From Kitasatospora sp. A2-31 (GTDB lineage: Bacteria; Actinomycetota; Actinomycetes; Streptomycetales; Streptomycetaceae), in NCBI RefSeq assembly GCF_022288725.1, contig NZ_JAKNTA010000001.1:496899-560898 (forward strand): a stretch of DNA of 64,000 bases, in the 5' to 3' direction. A program made the translations under genes and the position numbers. The first letter of the stretch is position 1. The number at the start of each line of letters is the position of its first letter. This document shows, one piece after another, positions 18,184-26,199 of the stretch. The notes beneath the pieces are model-generated. The model was not told the DNA's origin. It saw nothing but the letters and a program-made list of their open reading frames with translations, and did no database searches.

Positions 18184-18204
18184 GCCCTGCCCCGTTCCTC
18201 GGTG

Positions 18205-18666
18205 TCAGCCCTCGGCGCGCTTCCCGGCGCCGGTGTCCTCGACGCGCTTCTTCAGGCCGGCCAGGGCCCGGTCGATGATGACCTTCTCCGCCTTGCGCTT
18301 GATCATGCCGAGCATCGGGATCTTGACGTCGACGGCGAGCTGGTAGGTCACCTCGGTGCGGCCGCCGCCGAGCGGGGCGAGCGCGTAGGAGCCGTCGAGC
18401 GAGCGGAGCATCTGGCTGCGCACCAGGGTCCAGCCGACCTCGCGGTCGTCGTCCCAGGTGTAGGCGAGGACGTGCTCGTCGCGGATCGCGCCGGCGTCGA
18501 GCACCAGACGCACCTGGGCGGCGCGGCCGTTCTCGTCGCGCTCGAGCACCTCGACCTCGGTGACCTCACCGGTCCACGCCGGGTAGGCGGCGAAGTCGGC
18601 GATCACGGCCATCACCGCCGCCGGGGTCGCGTCGATGGTGATGCTCGACCTGGTGTGCTCCGCCAT
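18205..18666 (-). CDS. SRPBCC-family protein (polyketide cyclase/dehydrase-like, START-type fold)
   Basis: A 153-residue protein with the Bet v 1-like hydrophobic-cavity fold. The pattern SSITIDATPAAVMAVIADFAAYPAWTGEV at the N-terminus and the C-terminal helix (IIDRALAGLKKRVEDT) are typical. Such proteins bind lipids, hydroxylated polyketides or act as cyclases. It precedes the ArsA-like gene by 21 bases and is divergent from a FadD-like ligase 333 bases away. That setting suggests a lipid ligand, but no catalytic residue can be named. Confidence 0.85.
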   Translation of the reverse strand: MAEHTRSSITIDATPAAVMAVIADFAAYPAWTGEVTEVEVLERDENGRAAQVRLVLDAGAIRDEHVLAYTWDDDREVGWTLVRSQMLRSLDGSYALAPLGGGRTEVTYQLAVDVKIPMLGMIKRKAEKVIIDRALAGLKKRVEDTGAGKRAEG

Positions 18667-18999
18667 GGAATGGCCCTCCGCGTCGTCCCTTGCTGCCGGC
18701 CCGGCCGAGCCTGCTCGGTCGGGTGCGCCCGGAGCAGGCTATCGCGCCCGGCGCCGGCGTCCGGCCCGGGGCTCGGCCCGCCCGGGACGCTCCGGCGGGC
18801 GGGCCGCGGGCGGGGACGGCGGGCTACCGGCCGGTCACCGGGGCCCTGCCGTAGGGTGCCAGTCGAACGACCCGGTCACGGCCTGGTCGGACGGGTAAAG
18901 GTGTGACACTTCGAACACCGGAGCCGACCCCCCTGGTCGAAGCTGCCTACCGGGCAGTAACGTCCTGCCGTCCCGCAGCGTCGCGAACGAGGAGCAGTC
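18667..18999. other. Intergenic region between divergent SRPBCC and fadD genes
   Basis: A 333-base divergent promoter region with no gene. Close to fadD is ctaccgggcagtaacg, whose tac...gta ends make a weak inverted repeat; a lipid-responsive repressor could bind there, but the match is poor. A -10-like taaagg lies near 18896. Nothing else stands out. Confidence 0.35.
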
Positions 19000-20793
19000 T
19001 TGCTCGACTTCAGCCTTCCGGCCCTCTACCAGGTACCGAGCGGCGGTAACCTCTCCGACCTCGTGCACCAGAACGCCGAGCGGCACCCCGACGTCGCGGT
19101 GCTCAGCCGCAAGGTGGACGGCCGGTGGCAGGAGTTGACGGCCGCCCAGTTCCTGGTCGAGGTGCGCGCCGCCGCGAAGGGCCTGATCGCCGCGGGTATC
19201 GAGCCCGGCGACCGGGTGGGGCTGATGTCCCGCACCCGCTACGAGTGGACGCTGCTGGACTTCGCGATCTGGACCGCCGGCGCGATCACGGTGCCGGTGT
19301 ACGAGACCTCCTCGGCCGAGCAGGTCGAGTGGATCCTCGGCGACTCCGGGGCGGTCGCCGTCCTCACCGAGACCGCCCAGCACGCGGCGGTGGTCGCGGA
19401 GGTCCGCGAGCGCCTGCCGGAGCTGAAGCACACCTGGCAGATCGAGAACGGCGCGCTGGGCGCGCTGACGGCGGCCGGGCAGGACGTCGCCGAGACCACC
19501 GTCGACGAGCGCCGCTCGGTGGCGAACGCCGACGCGATCGCCACCATCGTCTACACCTCGGGCACCACCGGCCGGCCGAAGGGCTGTCAGCTCACCCACG
19601 CCAACTTCATGGCCGAGTGCGGCAACGTGGTCGAGCGCCTGGCGCCGCTGTTCCGCACCGGCGAGAGCTCGGTGCTGCTCTTCCTGCCGCTGGCCCACGT
19701 GCTGGCCCGGATCGCCGAGATCGCCCCGGCGATGGCGCCCATCAAGCTCGGCCACGTCTCGGACATCAAGGATGTCACCGCCGAGCTCGCGGCCTTCCGG
19801 CCGACCCTGATCCTGGGCGTGCCCAGAGTCTTCGAGAAGGTCTTCAACACCGCCCGTGCCAAGGCCCAGGCCGACGGCAAGGGCAAGATCTTCGACAGGG
19901 CCGCCGAGACCGCGATCGCGTACAGCCGCGCGCTGGACGCCGGCGGCGCCGGTCTGGTCCTGCGGATCAAGCACGCGGTCTTCGACAAGCTGGTCTACAG
20001 CAAGCTGCGCGCCGCGCTCGGCGGCCGGGCCACCCATGCGATCTCCGGCGGTGCCCCGCTCGGCGAGCGGCTCGGCCACTTCTACCGGGGCATCGGCTTC
20101 ACCGTGCTGGAGGGCTACGGCCTCACCGAGACCTGTGCGGCCACCGCCTTCAACCCGTGGGACAAGCCCAAGATCGGTACGGTCGGCCAGCCGCTGCCCG
20201 GCTCGGCCGTCCGGGTCGCCGAGGACGGCGAGGTCCTGTTCAAGGGTCCGCAGGTGTTCACCGGTTACTGGAACAACCCGGAGGCCACCGCCGCCACGCT
20301 CAAGGACGGCTGGATCGCCACCGGCGACATCGGCTCCCTGGACTCCGAGGGCTACCTCACCATCACCGGCCGCAAGAAGGAGATCATCGTCACCGCGGGC
20401 GGCAAGAACGTCGCCCCGGCGGTGATCGAGGACCGGATCCGGGCCCACGCCCTGATCGGCGAGGTGATGGTGGTCGGCGACCGCAGGCCGTTCATCGGCT
20501 GCCTGGTCACCGTGGACGAGGACTTCTTCCCCAAGTGGAAGGAGCTGAACGGCAAGCCGGCCACGGCCACCCTCGCCGAGCTGCGCGAGGACCCGGACCT
20601 GCTGGCCGCCATCCAGTCCGCCGTCGACGACGGCAACGCGGCCGTCTCGCACGCCGAGGCGGTCAAGAAGTTCCGCCTGCTGGACACCGTCTTCTCGGAG
20701 GAGAGCGGGCACCTCACGCCCTCGCTCAAGCTCAAGCGCAACGTCGTGCTGAAGGACTTCGCCGCCGACGTCGAGGCCATCTACCAGCGCTGA
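19000..20793 (+). CDS. fadD: Long-chain fatty acid-CoA ligase (FadD-like)
   Basis: A 597-residue AMP-forming acyl-CoA synthetase. It activates fatty acids as acyl-AMP and then acyl-CoA. The AMP-binding motif YTSGTTGRPKG is near residue 185, GYGLTETCA follows, then ATGDIGSL and the C-terminal GRKKEIIVTAGGKNV with the catalytic lysine region. Residue patterns match the FAA1-like long-chain group. The start is TTG 19000 preceded by gaggag; no ATG gives a better fit. A strong shared terminator follows at 20805-20847. Confidence 0.93.
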   Translation: MLDFSLPALYQVPSGGNLSDLVHQNAERHPDVAVLSRKVDGRWQELTAAQFLVEVRAAAKGLIAAGIEPGDRVGLMSRTRYEWTLLDFAIWTAGAITVPVYETSSAEQVEWILGDSGAVAVLTETAQHAAVVAEVRERLPELKHTWQIENGALGALTAAGQDVAETTVDERRSVANADAIATIVYTSGTTGRPKGCQLTHANFMAECGNVVERLAPLFRTGESSVLLFLPLAHVLARIAEIAPAMAPIKLGHVSDIKDVTAELAAFRPTLILGVPRVFEKVFNTARAKAQADGKGKIFDRAAETAIAYSRALDAGGAGLVLRIKHAVFDKLVYSKLRAALGGRATHAISGGAPLGERLGHFYRGIGFTVLEGYGLTETCAATAFNPWDKPKIGTVGQPLPGSAVRVAEDGEVLFKGPQVFTGYWNNPEATAATLKDGWIATGDIGSLDSEGYLTITGRKKEIIVTAGGKNVAPAVIEDRIRAHALIGEVMVVGDRRPFIGCLVTVDEDFFPKWKELNGKPATATLAELREDPDLLAAIQSAVDDGNAAVSHAEAVKKFRLLDTVFSEESGHLTPSLKLKRNVVLKDFAADVEAIYQR

Positions 20794-20804
20794 ACCCCCG
20801 AACC

Positions 20805-20847
20805 CCGGTGCGGCCCGCCCCCTGAACGGTGGGGCGGGCCGCACCGG
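20805..20847. terminator. Bidirectional terminator between fadD and the GT4 gene
   Basis: Perfect 17-base arms at 20805-20821 (ccggtgcggcccgcccc) and 20831-20847 enclose a 9-base loop. It sits between convergent genes whose stops are 12 and 14 bases away on either side. Confidence 0.82.
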
Positions 20848-20860
20848 CCGTCCCCGGACG

Positions 20861-22009
20861 CTACGACCGGTCGGAACCGGCCAGCAGCGAGGTGAGCCGC
20901 CCGGCCAGCAGGTCCCAGCGCCAGGAGCGCTCCACCCAGCGGCGCCCGGCCTCGCCCATCCGGCGCCGCAGTTCCTCGTCCTTCAGCAGCCGGACGATCC
21001 GCTCGGCCGACGCGGCCGGCGAGCCGCCCGGGACGACGTATCCGGTCTCGCCCTCCAGCACCGCGTCCGGCGCACCCCCGGAGTCCCCGGCCACGACCGG
21101 CAGCCCGGTCGCCGACGCCTCCAGGTAGACGATGCCCAGGCCCTCGACGTCCAGCCCGCCCCGCCGGGTGCGGCACGGCATCGCGAAGACGTCCCCGGCG
21201 CCGTAGTGGGCCGGCAGCTCCTCCCACGGCACCGAGCCGGTGAACACCACCGAGGCGCGCACGCCCCGGGCGTCGACGAGCTTCTCCAGCTCCGCCCGGT
21301 ACGGGCCGCCGCCGACGATCAGCAGCACGGCGTCCGGCACGTCGGCGAGGATCTGCGGCATCGCCTCGATCAGGGTGTCCTGGCCCTTGCGGGGCACCAG
21401 CCGGGAGACGCAGACCACCACCGGCCGGTCCGCCAGGCCGAGCCGGCGGCGCACCTCGGCCCCGCCGGACTCCGGGTGGAAGGTCGTCTCGTCCACGCCG
21501 GGCGGCAACTGCACCATCCGGGCGGCCGCCTGCGGGCCGACCGCGCCGGCGATCCGGGAACGGGTGTACTCGCCGAGGTAGGTCAGGGTGTCGGTGCCCG
21601 CGCCGATCCGGCGCAGCAGCTGCCGGGCGGCCGGAAGCTGGGCCCAGGCCGCCTCGTGCCCGTGCGTCATGCCGAGCAGCCGGCCGGCCCCGGCACGGCG
21701 CAGCGCGGGCGCCATCAGCCCGAGCGGGGCGGCCGCGCCGAACCAGACGGCGTCACAGCCCTCCGCGCGCAGGATCTCGGCGGCCCGGCGGGTGACCCGC
21801 GGTGTGGGAACCATCACCTTCGTGCGGTCCCGGATCACTTGGAAGGGCTGTTCGGCGTCGAAGCGCGCCACCTCGCTGCCGTCGCGCCAGGTCGAGGCGT
21901 ACACCACGATGCTCCCGGCGGGCTGACGGACAGCCATGTTGTGGACGAAGGCCTGGATACCGCCGGGCCTGGGCGGGAAGTCGTTGGTGACGATCAAGGT
22001 CTTGTGCAT
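20861..22009 (-). CDS. Glycosyltransferase family 4 (PimB-like mannosyltransferase)
   Basis: A 382-residue GT-B enzyme. The N-terminal FPPRPGGIQAF loop, VCVSRLVPRKGQDTLIEA and the C-terminal acidic EX7E region (EGLGIVYLEASATGLPVV) are typical of GT4 retaining transferases using GDP-mannose or UDP-sugars. The sequence style is closest to phosphatidylinositol mannosyltransferase PimB of actinomycetes, which makes mannosylated membrane anchors. ATG 22009 (MHKTLIVTNDFPP) is clear; an upstream extension is not coding. It is divergent from a GT87-type membrane transferase, another lipid-glycan enzyme, which supports a cell-envelope role. Confidence 0.87.
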   Translation of the reverse strand: MHKTLIVTNDFPPRPGGIQAFVHNMAVRQPAGSIVVYASTWRDGSEVARFDAEQPFQVIRDRTKVMVPTPRVTRRAAEILRAEGCDAVWFGAAAPLGLMAPALRRAGAGRLLGMTHGHEAAWAQLPAARQLLRRIGAGTDTLTYLGEYTRSRIAGAVGPQAAARMVQLPPGVDETTFHPESGGAEVRRRLGLADRPVVVCVSRLVPRKGQDTLIEAMPQILADVPDAVLLIVGGGPYRAELEKLVDARGVRASVVFTGSVPWEELPAHYGAGDVFAMPCRTRRGGLDVEGLGIVYLEASATGLPVVAGDSGGAPDAVLEGETGYVVPGGSPAASAERIVRLLKDEELRRRMGEAGRRWVERSWRWDLLAGRLTSLLAGSDRS

Positions 22010-22133
22010 CGGGCCACGGCTCGCTCGGTCGGGGGGTGCTCGGTGTACCGCTGGGTGATCCGTACGATAGGTCAACACCACGACCCGCCGGGAACGCATC
22101 CGCGCACGGCAACCGTTCCACCCCCGGGTCTGT

Positions 22134-22146
22134 CCTAGTACCTAGG
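22134..22146. promoter_or_regulatory. Short palindrome in the divergent promoter region
   Basis: cctag-tac-ctagg is a perfect 5-base inverted repeat in the 245-base gap between the GT4 and GT87 genes. The A/T-containing centre stands out in G+C-rich DNA. It may be an operator or overlap a promoter. There is no direct evidence of function. Confidence 0.25.
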
Positions 22147-22254
22147 CAGCCGGTGGGGCCCGCCCGGACGAGGGCGCAGCGCCCTCCACCGACCGCCCGG
22201 GCGTCCGTCGCGCGGCGCCTCCGGTGGGACGTCCGAGACGAACGAGGGAGCGCA

Positions 22255-23682
22255 GTGGAGTTGGCCCCGGCCACCGAGTCCGGTACTTCCAGCGGCGCCG
22301 ACGGCCCCGGCACGGCCCTGGCCGTCCGCCGGGAGCCCGCACCCGCCCCGGGTGCCCCCGGCGGCCCCGCCGGCCGTACCGGGGCGCTCCTCGCCCTGGG
22401 GGGGACCTGGCTGGCCACCCGGGCACTGCTCGTGCTGCTGGTGACCGGTGTGCTGCGGATGCCCGGCGGGGACATCACCGCCGACGTCTGGCTGATCTAC
22501 CACGGCTGGTACGGCGTGCTGCAGACCGGCACCTTCCCGCTGGACGACGTCACCTGGCAGTACCCGCCCGGAGCCGCCCTGGTGATCATGCTGCCCGGGC
22601 TGCTCCCCTGGTCCTACCTGGTCTCGTTCTGGGTGATCTGCGGTGTCGCCGACGCGGTGGCGATGGCCCTGCTGGTCCGGGCCGGCGTGCGCAAGGGCCG
22701 GGCGCTGACCGGCGCCTGGGTCTGGGTGGCCGGCGTGCCGCTGCTCGGCCCGATGATCTACAACCGGTACGACGTGATCGTCACCGCGGTCGCGGTGGCC
22801 GGCCTGCTGGCGCTGATCCGCCGCCCGGCGCTCGGCGGTCTGCTGCTGGGCCTGGGCGGGATCGTCAAGATCTGGCCGCTGCTCGGCCTGATCGGCACCC
22901 CGTCCGGGCGGCGCACCCGCCGCGCCTGGACGTCCGCGGTGGCCGCCGCCGTCTCGGTGGGCTTCCTGCTCGCGGCGGGGATGAACGGCGCGTTCGAGTT
23001 CCTGACGTTCCAGAAGGACCGCGGCGTCGAGGTGGAGTCGGTCGGCGCGCTGCCGCTGCACTTCGCCCGGATCGCCGGGGCCTGGGACGGCAAGGTGATG
23101 ATGAACTACGGCTCGGTGGAGATGCTCGGGCCGTGGGTGGACGTGGTCGGCAAGGTGATGATGGCCGGCACCCTGCTGGGCTTCGCCTGGCTGCTGCTCT
23201 GGCGCTTCACCGCCCGCCGCCGCAACGCTGCGACCATGTACGACGCGGCCCTGGCCGCCCTGCTGGTCTTCACCGTGACCAGCCGGGTGATCAGCCCGCA
23301 GTACCTGGTCTGGCTGGTCGGCGTGGCGGCGGTCTGCCTGACCGTGCGCGGCAGCAGCCAGCGGCCGGTGGCGGTGCTGATCCTGGCCGCGACGCCGCTG
23401 ACCCTGGTGGAGTTCCCCCTGATGTTCAGCAAGGTGGTCGGCAGCGAGCCGGGCGCGATCACCGTGCTGGCCCTGCGCAACCTGCTGCTGGTGGCCGCCG
23501 CCGTGCTCTCCTGCGTCCGGCTCTGGCGCTCCACCCGCGGTCCGGTCCAGCTCCCGGCCACCGTGGTGCTGGAGCGGCCGGAGCCGGTGGGCGCCTACCC
23601 GGTGCGGCCCGGCATCGCCTACGAGCAGGACCTGCTGGACGGCATCGACCACCGCCCGGCCACCACCGGCGAGCGGCGCTAG
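22255..23682 (+). CDS. Polyprenol-phosphate-mannose-type mannosyltransferase (GT87/DUF2029-like), multi-pass membrane protein
   Basis: A 475-residue integral membrane protein with about nine or ten hydrophobic helices. The first extracellular loop holds a D/E-type site (GGDITADVWLIYHGW) and WQYPPGAALVIM, the pattern of GT-C enzymes that use polyprenyl-phosphomannose. IVKIWPLLGLIG is also shared by GT87 members. GTG 22255 follows cgaggga; the frame stays open upstream but that part is not coding. In actinomycetes such enzymes extend phosphatidylinositol mannosides or lipoglycans. The divergent PimB-like gene supports this, but the acceptor is unknown. Confidence 0.83.
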   Translation: MELAPATESGTSSGADGPGTALAVRREPAPAPGAPGGPAGRTGALLALGGTWLATRALLVLLVTGVLRMPGGDITADVWLIYHGWYGVLQTGTFPLDDVTWQYPPGAALVIMLPGLLPWSYLVSFWVICGVADAVAMALLVRAGVRKGRALTGAWVWVAGVPLLGPMIYNRYDVIVTAVAVAGLLALIRRPALGGLLLGLGGIVKIWPLLGLIGTPSGRRTRRAWTSAVAAAVSVGFLLAAGMNGAFEFLTFQKDRGVEVESVGALPLHFARIAGAWDGKVMMNYGSVEMLGPWVDVVGKVMMAGTLLGFAWLLLWRFTARRRNAATMYDAALAALLVFTVTSRVISPQYLVWLVGVAAVCLTVRGSSQRPVAVLILAATPLTLVEFPLMFSKVVGSEPGAITVLALRNLLLVAAAVLSCVRLWRSTRGPVQLPATVVLERPEPVGAYPVRPGIAYEQDLLDGIDHRPATTGERR

Positions 23683-23698
23683 GGATCCTGCCGGGCGC

Positions 23699-24757
23699 TC
23701 AGGAGGCGAGCCGCCGGACCTCGGCCAGCCAGAGGGCGGTGAACTCGGCCAGCCCGAGCCCGAGTTCCGACCGGAACAGGCGGTCCAGCCACGGCTCCCG
23801 GTCCTCACCCTCCGGGCCGGACGCCCCGACCGCCCGGTAGAGCGCGACCAGCCGCGCCGGGCCGTACCGGCGCGCGACCACCTCGCAGGCCAGCCAGGAC
23901 TGCTCGTACGCCTGGGCGATGCCGGCGGCCCCCGCCGTGAAGTCCTCGTCGGCGGGCAGCGCCACGGGCAGCCGTCCGGCCGCGACGTCCCGGGCGAGCT
24001 CGGGGGCGATCTGCTTCGGCGTACGGCCGGAGCCGCGGTAGCCGGTCCAGTCGGCGACGCCCTCGGAGAGCCAGAGCGGTGTCCAGGCCCGGGTGTCGGC
24101 CCTGGTCGCCACGTGCACCGCCTCGTGGGTGACGACCACCTGCCGGCCGAAGCCGCTCAGCCCGCCGTACGCCTCGGGGTTGACCAGCACCCGGTCGGCC
24201 GGGGTGTGCCGGGGCGCGCCGGACGCCGCGGTGGTGACGGCCGCCATGCCGGTCCAGCCGTCCGGGTCGGCCTCCAGCAGCCGGGCGAACTGTTCCTCGG
24301 TGGCGGGCAGGTGCAGCAGCAGCCGGCCGGGCCAGTCGGTCCCCCAGACCTCGCTCACCGCCGGGACGGCCCGGTCGGCCACCACGGCGAGCTCGGCCGG
24401 GTCCGGCCCGCCCGCCAGGCCGAGGACCAGGCAGAACCCGCCGTTCGCGGCCGCGACCGTGCCGAGGTCCCAGACCGGGGGCGGGCCGCCCGCGCCCTCC
24501 TCCCGTTCCACCTGCCACCCGGCCGCGGTGCGCAGCAGCGCCAGCCGGCGCTGGTGCACCACCGGGTACGCGTCGTAGCCGGCCACCCGGACGGCCAGCT
24601 CGGCGGTGGCCACGGCCCGGTCCGGCGCACCCGCCGGGCCCAGTAGGAGGTTGCGGTACGCCGCCTCGGCCAGCGGCACCCCGGCCGCCCCGGCGGCCAG
24701 CGCGCGGGCACGCCCGGCCAGCACCGCCGCGACCTCCGAGCGCCGGTCCGCCGCCAC
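23699..24757 (-). CDS. Putative secreted metallopeptidase (HExxH, peptidase-MA-like), start uncertain
   Basis: The C-terminal half has VVTHEAVHVAT (HExxH zinc motif) and WLSEGVADWTG, whose glutamate could be the third ligand, as in gluzincins. The N-terminal half is a cystatin/NTF2-like segment. From the first usual start (GTG 24757) the protein has 352 residues and no signal. In the same frame upstream, however, a clear secretion signal is encoded (LSRRGALLLAAGGLAQL, then AAPA). No ATG, GTG or TTG precedes it. The only candidate is CTG at 24914-24916, which overlaps the NlpC stop as CTGA. The gene is then coupled to the hydrolase upstream. Confidence 0.75.
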   Translation of the reverse strand: MAADRRSEVAAVLAGRARALAAGAAGVPLAEAAYRNLLLGPAGAPDRAVATAELAVRVAGYDAYPVVHQRRLALLRTAAGWQVEREEGAGGPPPVWDLGTVAAANGGFCLVLGLAGGPDPAELAVVADRAVPAVSEVWGTDWPGRLLLHLPATEEQFARLLEADPDGWTGMAAVTTAASGAPRHTPADRVLVNPEAYGGLSGFGRQVVVTHEAVHVATRADTRAWTPLWLSEGVADWTGYRGSGRTPKQIAPELARDVAAGRLPVALPADEDFTAGAAGIAQAYEQSWLACEVVARRYGPARLVALYRAVGASGPEGEDREPWLDRLFRSELGLGLAEFTALWLAEVRRLAS

Positions 24758-24912
24758 CGCGCCCGCCGGTGCGGCGGGAGCGGCCCAGGGCAGCGACAGC
24801 TGGGCCAGCCCGCCGGCCGCGAGCAGCAGGGCGCCGCGCCGGGACAGCGCGCAACGGCGGGCCGCGGTGTCGGCCGGGGCGTCGGCGGGGGCGGGCGGGC
24901 GGCCGGACCGGC

Positions 24913-25974
24913 TCAGAGCCGGATCACCCCCGCGACGGGCATGGCGTTGACGCTCTCGTACCGCACCTTCGCGCCCGGGTAGGGGGCGTGCACGATCACC
25001 CCGCCGCCGGCGTACATGCCGACGTGGTGCATGTCCCGGTAGAAGATCACCAGGTCTCCCGGTCGCGCGTCGGAGAGGCTGACCCGCTGGCCGGCCGACG
25101 CCTGGGCCTGCGAAGTGCGCGGCAGGGTCACTCCGGCCTGCCGCCAGCTCCAGTACATCAGACCGGAGCAGTCGAACGCGCGGGGCCCGGTGGATCCGTA
25201 CACGTAGGGCGAGCCGATCATCTTCACGGCGGCGGCCAGCGCGGCCGCACCGCGCTCGGAGGCGGGCGGGGCGGTCCCCAGGTCGAGCCGGTCGGTGCCG
25301 CGGGTGGCGCGCTGCTCGGCCTCGCGGGCGTCCTGGGCGGCCATCCGGGCCCGCTCCGCCTCGCCCAGGCTGTTGAGCAGCCGCTGCGCCTTGGCCAGCC
25401 GCTGCTGGATCTGCTGCTTGCTCTCGGCCAGGGCGCGGCGGGTCTGCTCCAGCTCGGCGAGCTTCGCGGAGGCCTCGGTGCGGCGCTGGTCGAGCCGCCG
25501 CTGGCGGGCCACCACCTCGCGCAGCGTCTCGCTCTGCCGCTCGGCGGCCTGGTCGAGGGTGCGGGCCCTGGCCAGGTACCCCTCGGGGTCGGTGGCGAGC
25601 ATCAGCTGGACGGTCTGCGCCATGCCGCCGCCGCGGTACTCGGCGCCGGCCACGGTGGCGAGGTCGCCGCGCAGCTGGTTGAGCTCGTCCTGGGCCACGG
25701 CGACCTGCTGCTGGAGGGCGCCGGTCTCGTGCTGCAGCTGCTGCTGCGCCTCCTGCGCCGCGTTGAACCGCTCACAGGCCTGCTCGGCCTCGTCGTACAG
25801 CTGCTCCACCTGGGCCTTGACGTCCTTGCGGTTGACCGGTCCGTCCGGTCCCGGGGCGGCCTGGGCGGGGCCGCCCGTCGCCATGCCGAGCACGGTGGTG
25901 GCCGCGGCGGTCAGCACCAGCGCACGGGCGAGGGTGTGTGCCCCCGACAGCGGGGAACGGCGGTGCACGGACAT
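24913..25974 (-). CDS. NlpC/P60 cell-wall hydrolase with coiled-coil N-terminus (first paralogue)
   Basis: A 353-residue secreted peptidoglycan endopeptidase, D-gamma-glutamyl-meso-DAP type (RipA-like). A signal peptide spans about residues 1-40 (ALVLTAAATTVLGMATGG, AQA cleavage). A long coiled coil covers about 45-215. The NlpC/P60 domain is at about 235-353 with catalytic FDCSGLMYW (Cys) and HHVGMYAGG (His). ATG 25974 is the start. It is followed in overlap by the HExxH gene. Its own promoter candidate lies at 26054-26083. No riboswitch precedes it, unlike its neighbour. Confidence 0.93.
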   Translation of the reverse strand: MSVHRRSPLSGAHTLARALVLTAAATTVLGMATGGPAQAAPGPDGPVNRKDVKAQVEQLYDEAEQACERFNAAQEAQQQLQHETGALQQQVAVAQDELNQLRGDLATVAGAEYRGGGMAQTVQLMLATDPEGYLARARTLDQAAERQSETLREVVARQRRLDQRRTEASAKLAELEQTRRALAESKQQIQQRLAKAQRLLNSLGEAERARMAAQDAREAEQRATRGTDRLDLGTAPPASERGAAALAAAVKMIGSPYVYGSTGPRAFDCSGLMYWSWRQAGVTLPRTSQAQASAGQRVSLSDARPGDLVIFYRDMHHVGMYAGGGVIVHAPYPGAKVRYESVNAMPVAGVIRL

Positions 25975-26053
25975 GCGACGGCGGCTCCGATCCTGCGGCC
26001 CGGCCCCGCGGCCGCGCCGGGGTGGGCGGCTCTCGACGGGAGTCCGGTGGCAG

Positions 26054-26083
26054 ACGTTAGCGAGTCCGGGCAAGCGAGTCCAA
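26054..26083 (-). promoter_or_regulatory. Putative HrdB-type promoter of the first NlpC/P60 gene
   Basis: On the minus strand TTGGAC (26078-26083) is followed after 18 bases by TAACGT (26054-26059), a good match to TTGACN-18-TANNNT. A direct repeat ggactcgc overlaps the spacer. It would give a leader of roughly 70-75 bases. Confidence 0.5.
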
Positions 26084-26142
26084 ACCCCTCCCAACCCGAA
26101 TATTTGACTCCTTGTCGGACACCAGGGCGAGCCCCCGGAAAA

Positions 26143-26182
26143 GCCGCAGGCCCGGCCTCCCCACCTGGGGAGACCGGGCCTG
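26143..26182 (-). terminator. Intrinsic terminator after the second NlpC/P60 gene
   Basis: Arms 26147-26155 plus 26157-26163 pair with 26166-26172 plus 26174-26182, with one C/A mismatch and a 2-base centre that must open. Read on the minus strand it is followed by cggcttttcc, giving a short T run. It lies 18 bases after the stop codon. Confidence 0.78.
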
Positions 26183-26199
26183 TCGGAACCGACTGCGGA

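Noticed and set aside
22036..22254. Longer start for the GT87-type gene
   Set aside because: The extra 73 codons have non-coding composition and lie in the divergent promoter region; GTG 22255 has a ribosome binding site.
25975..26199. Second c-di-AMP riboswitch before the first NlpC gene
   Set aside because: The short leader lacks the ggggaacc and ggggtgaatc hallmarks; a simple promoter accounts for it.
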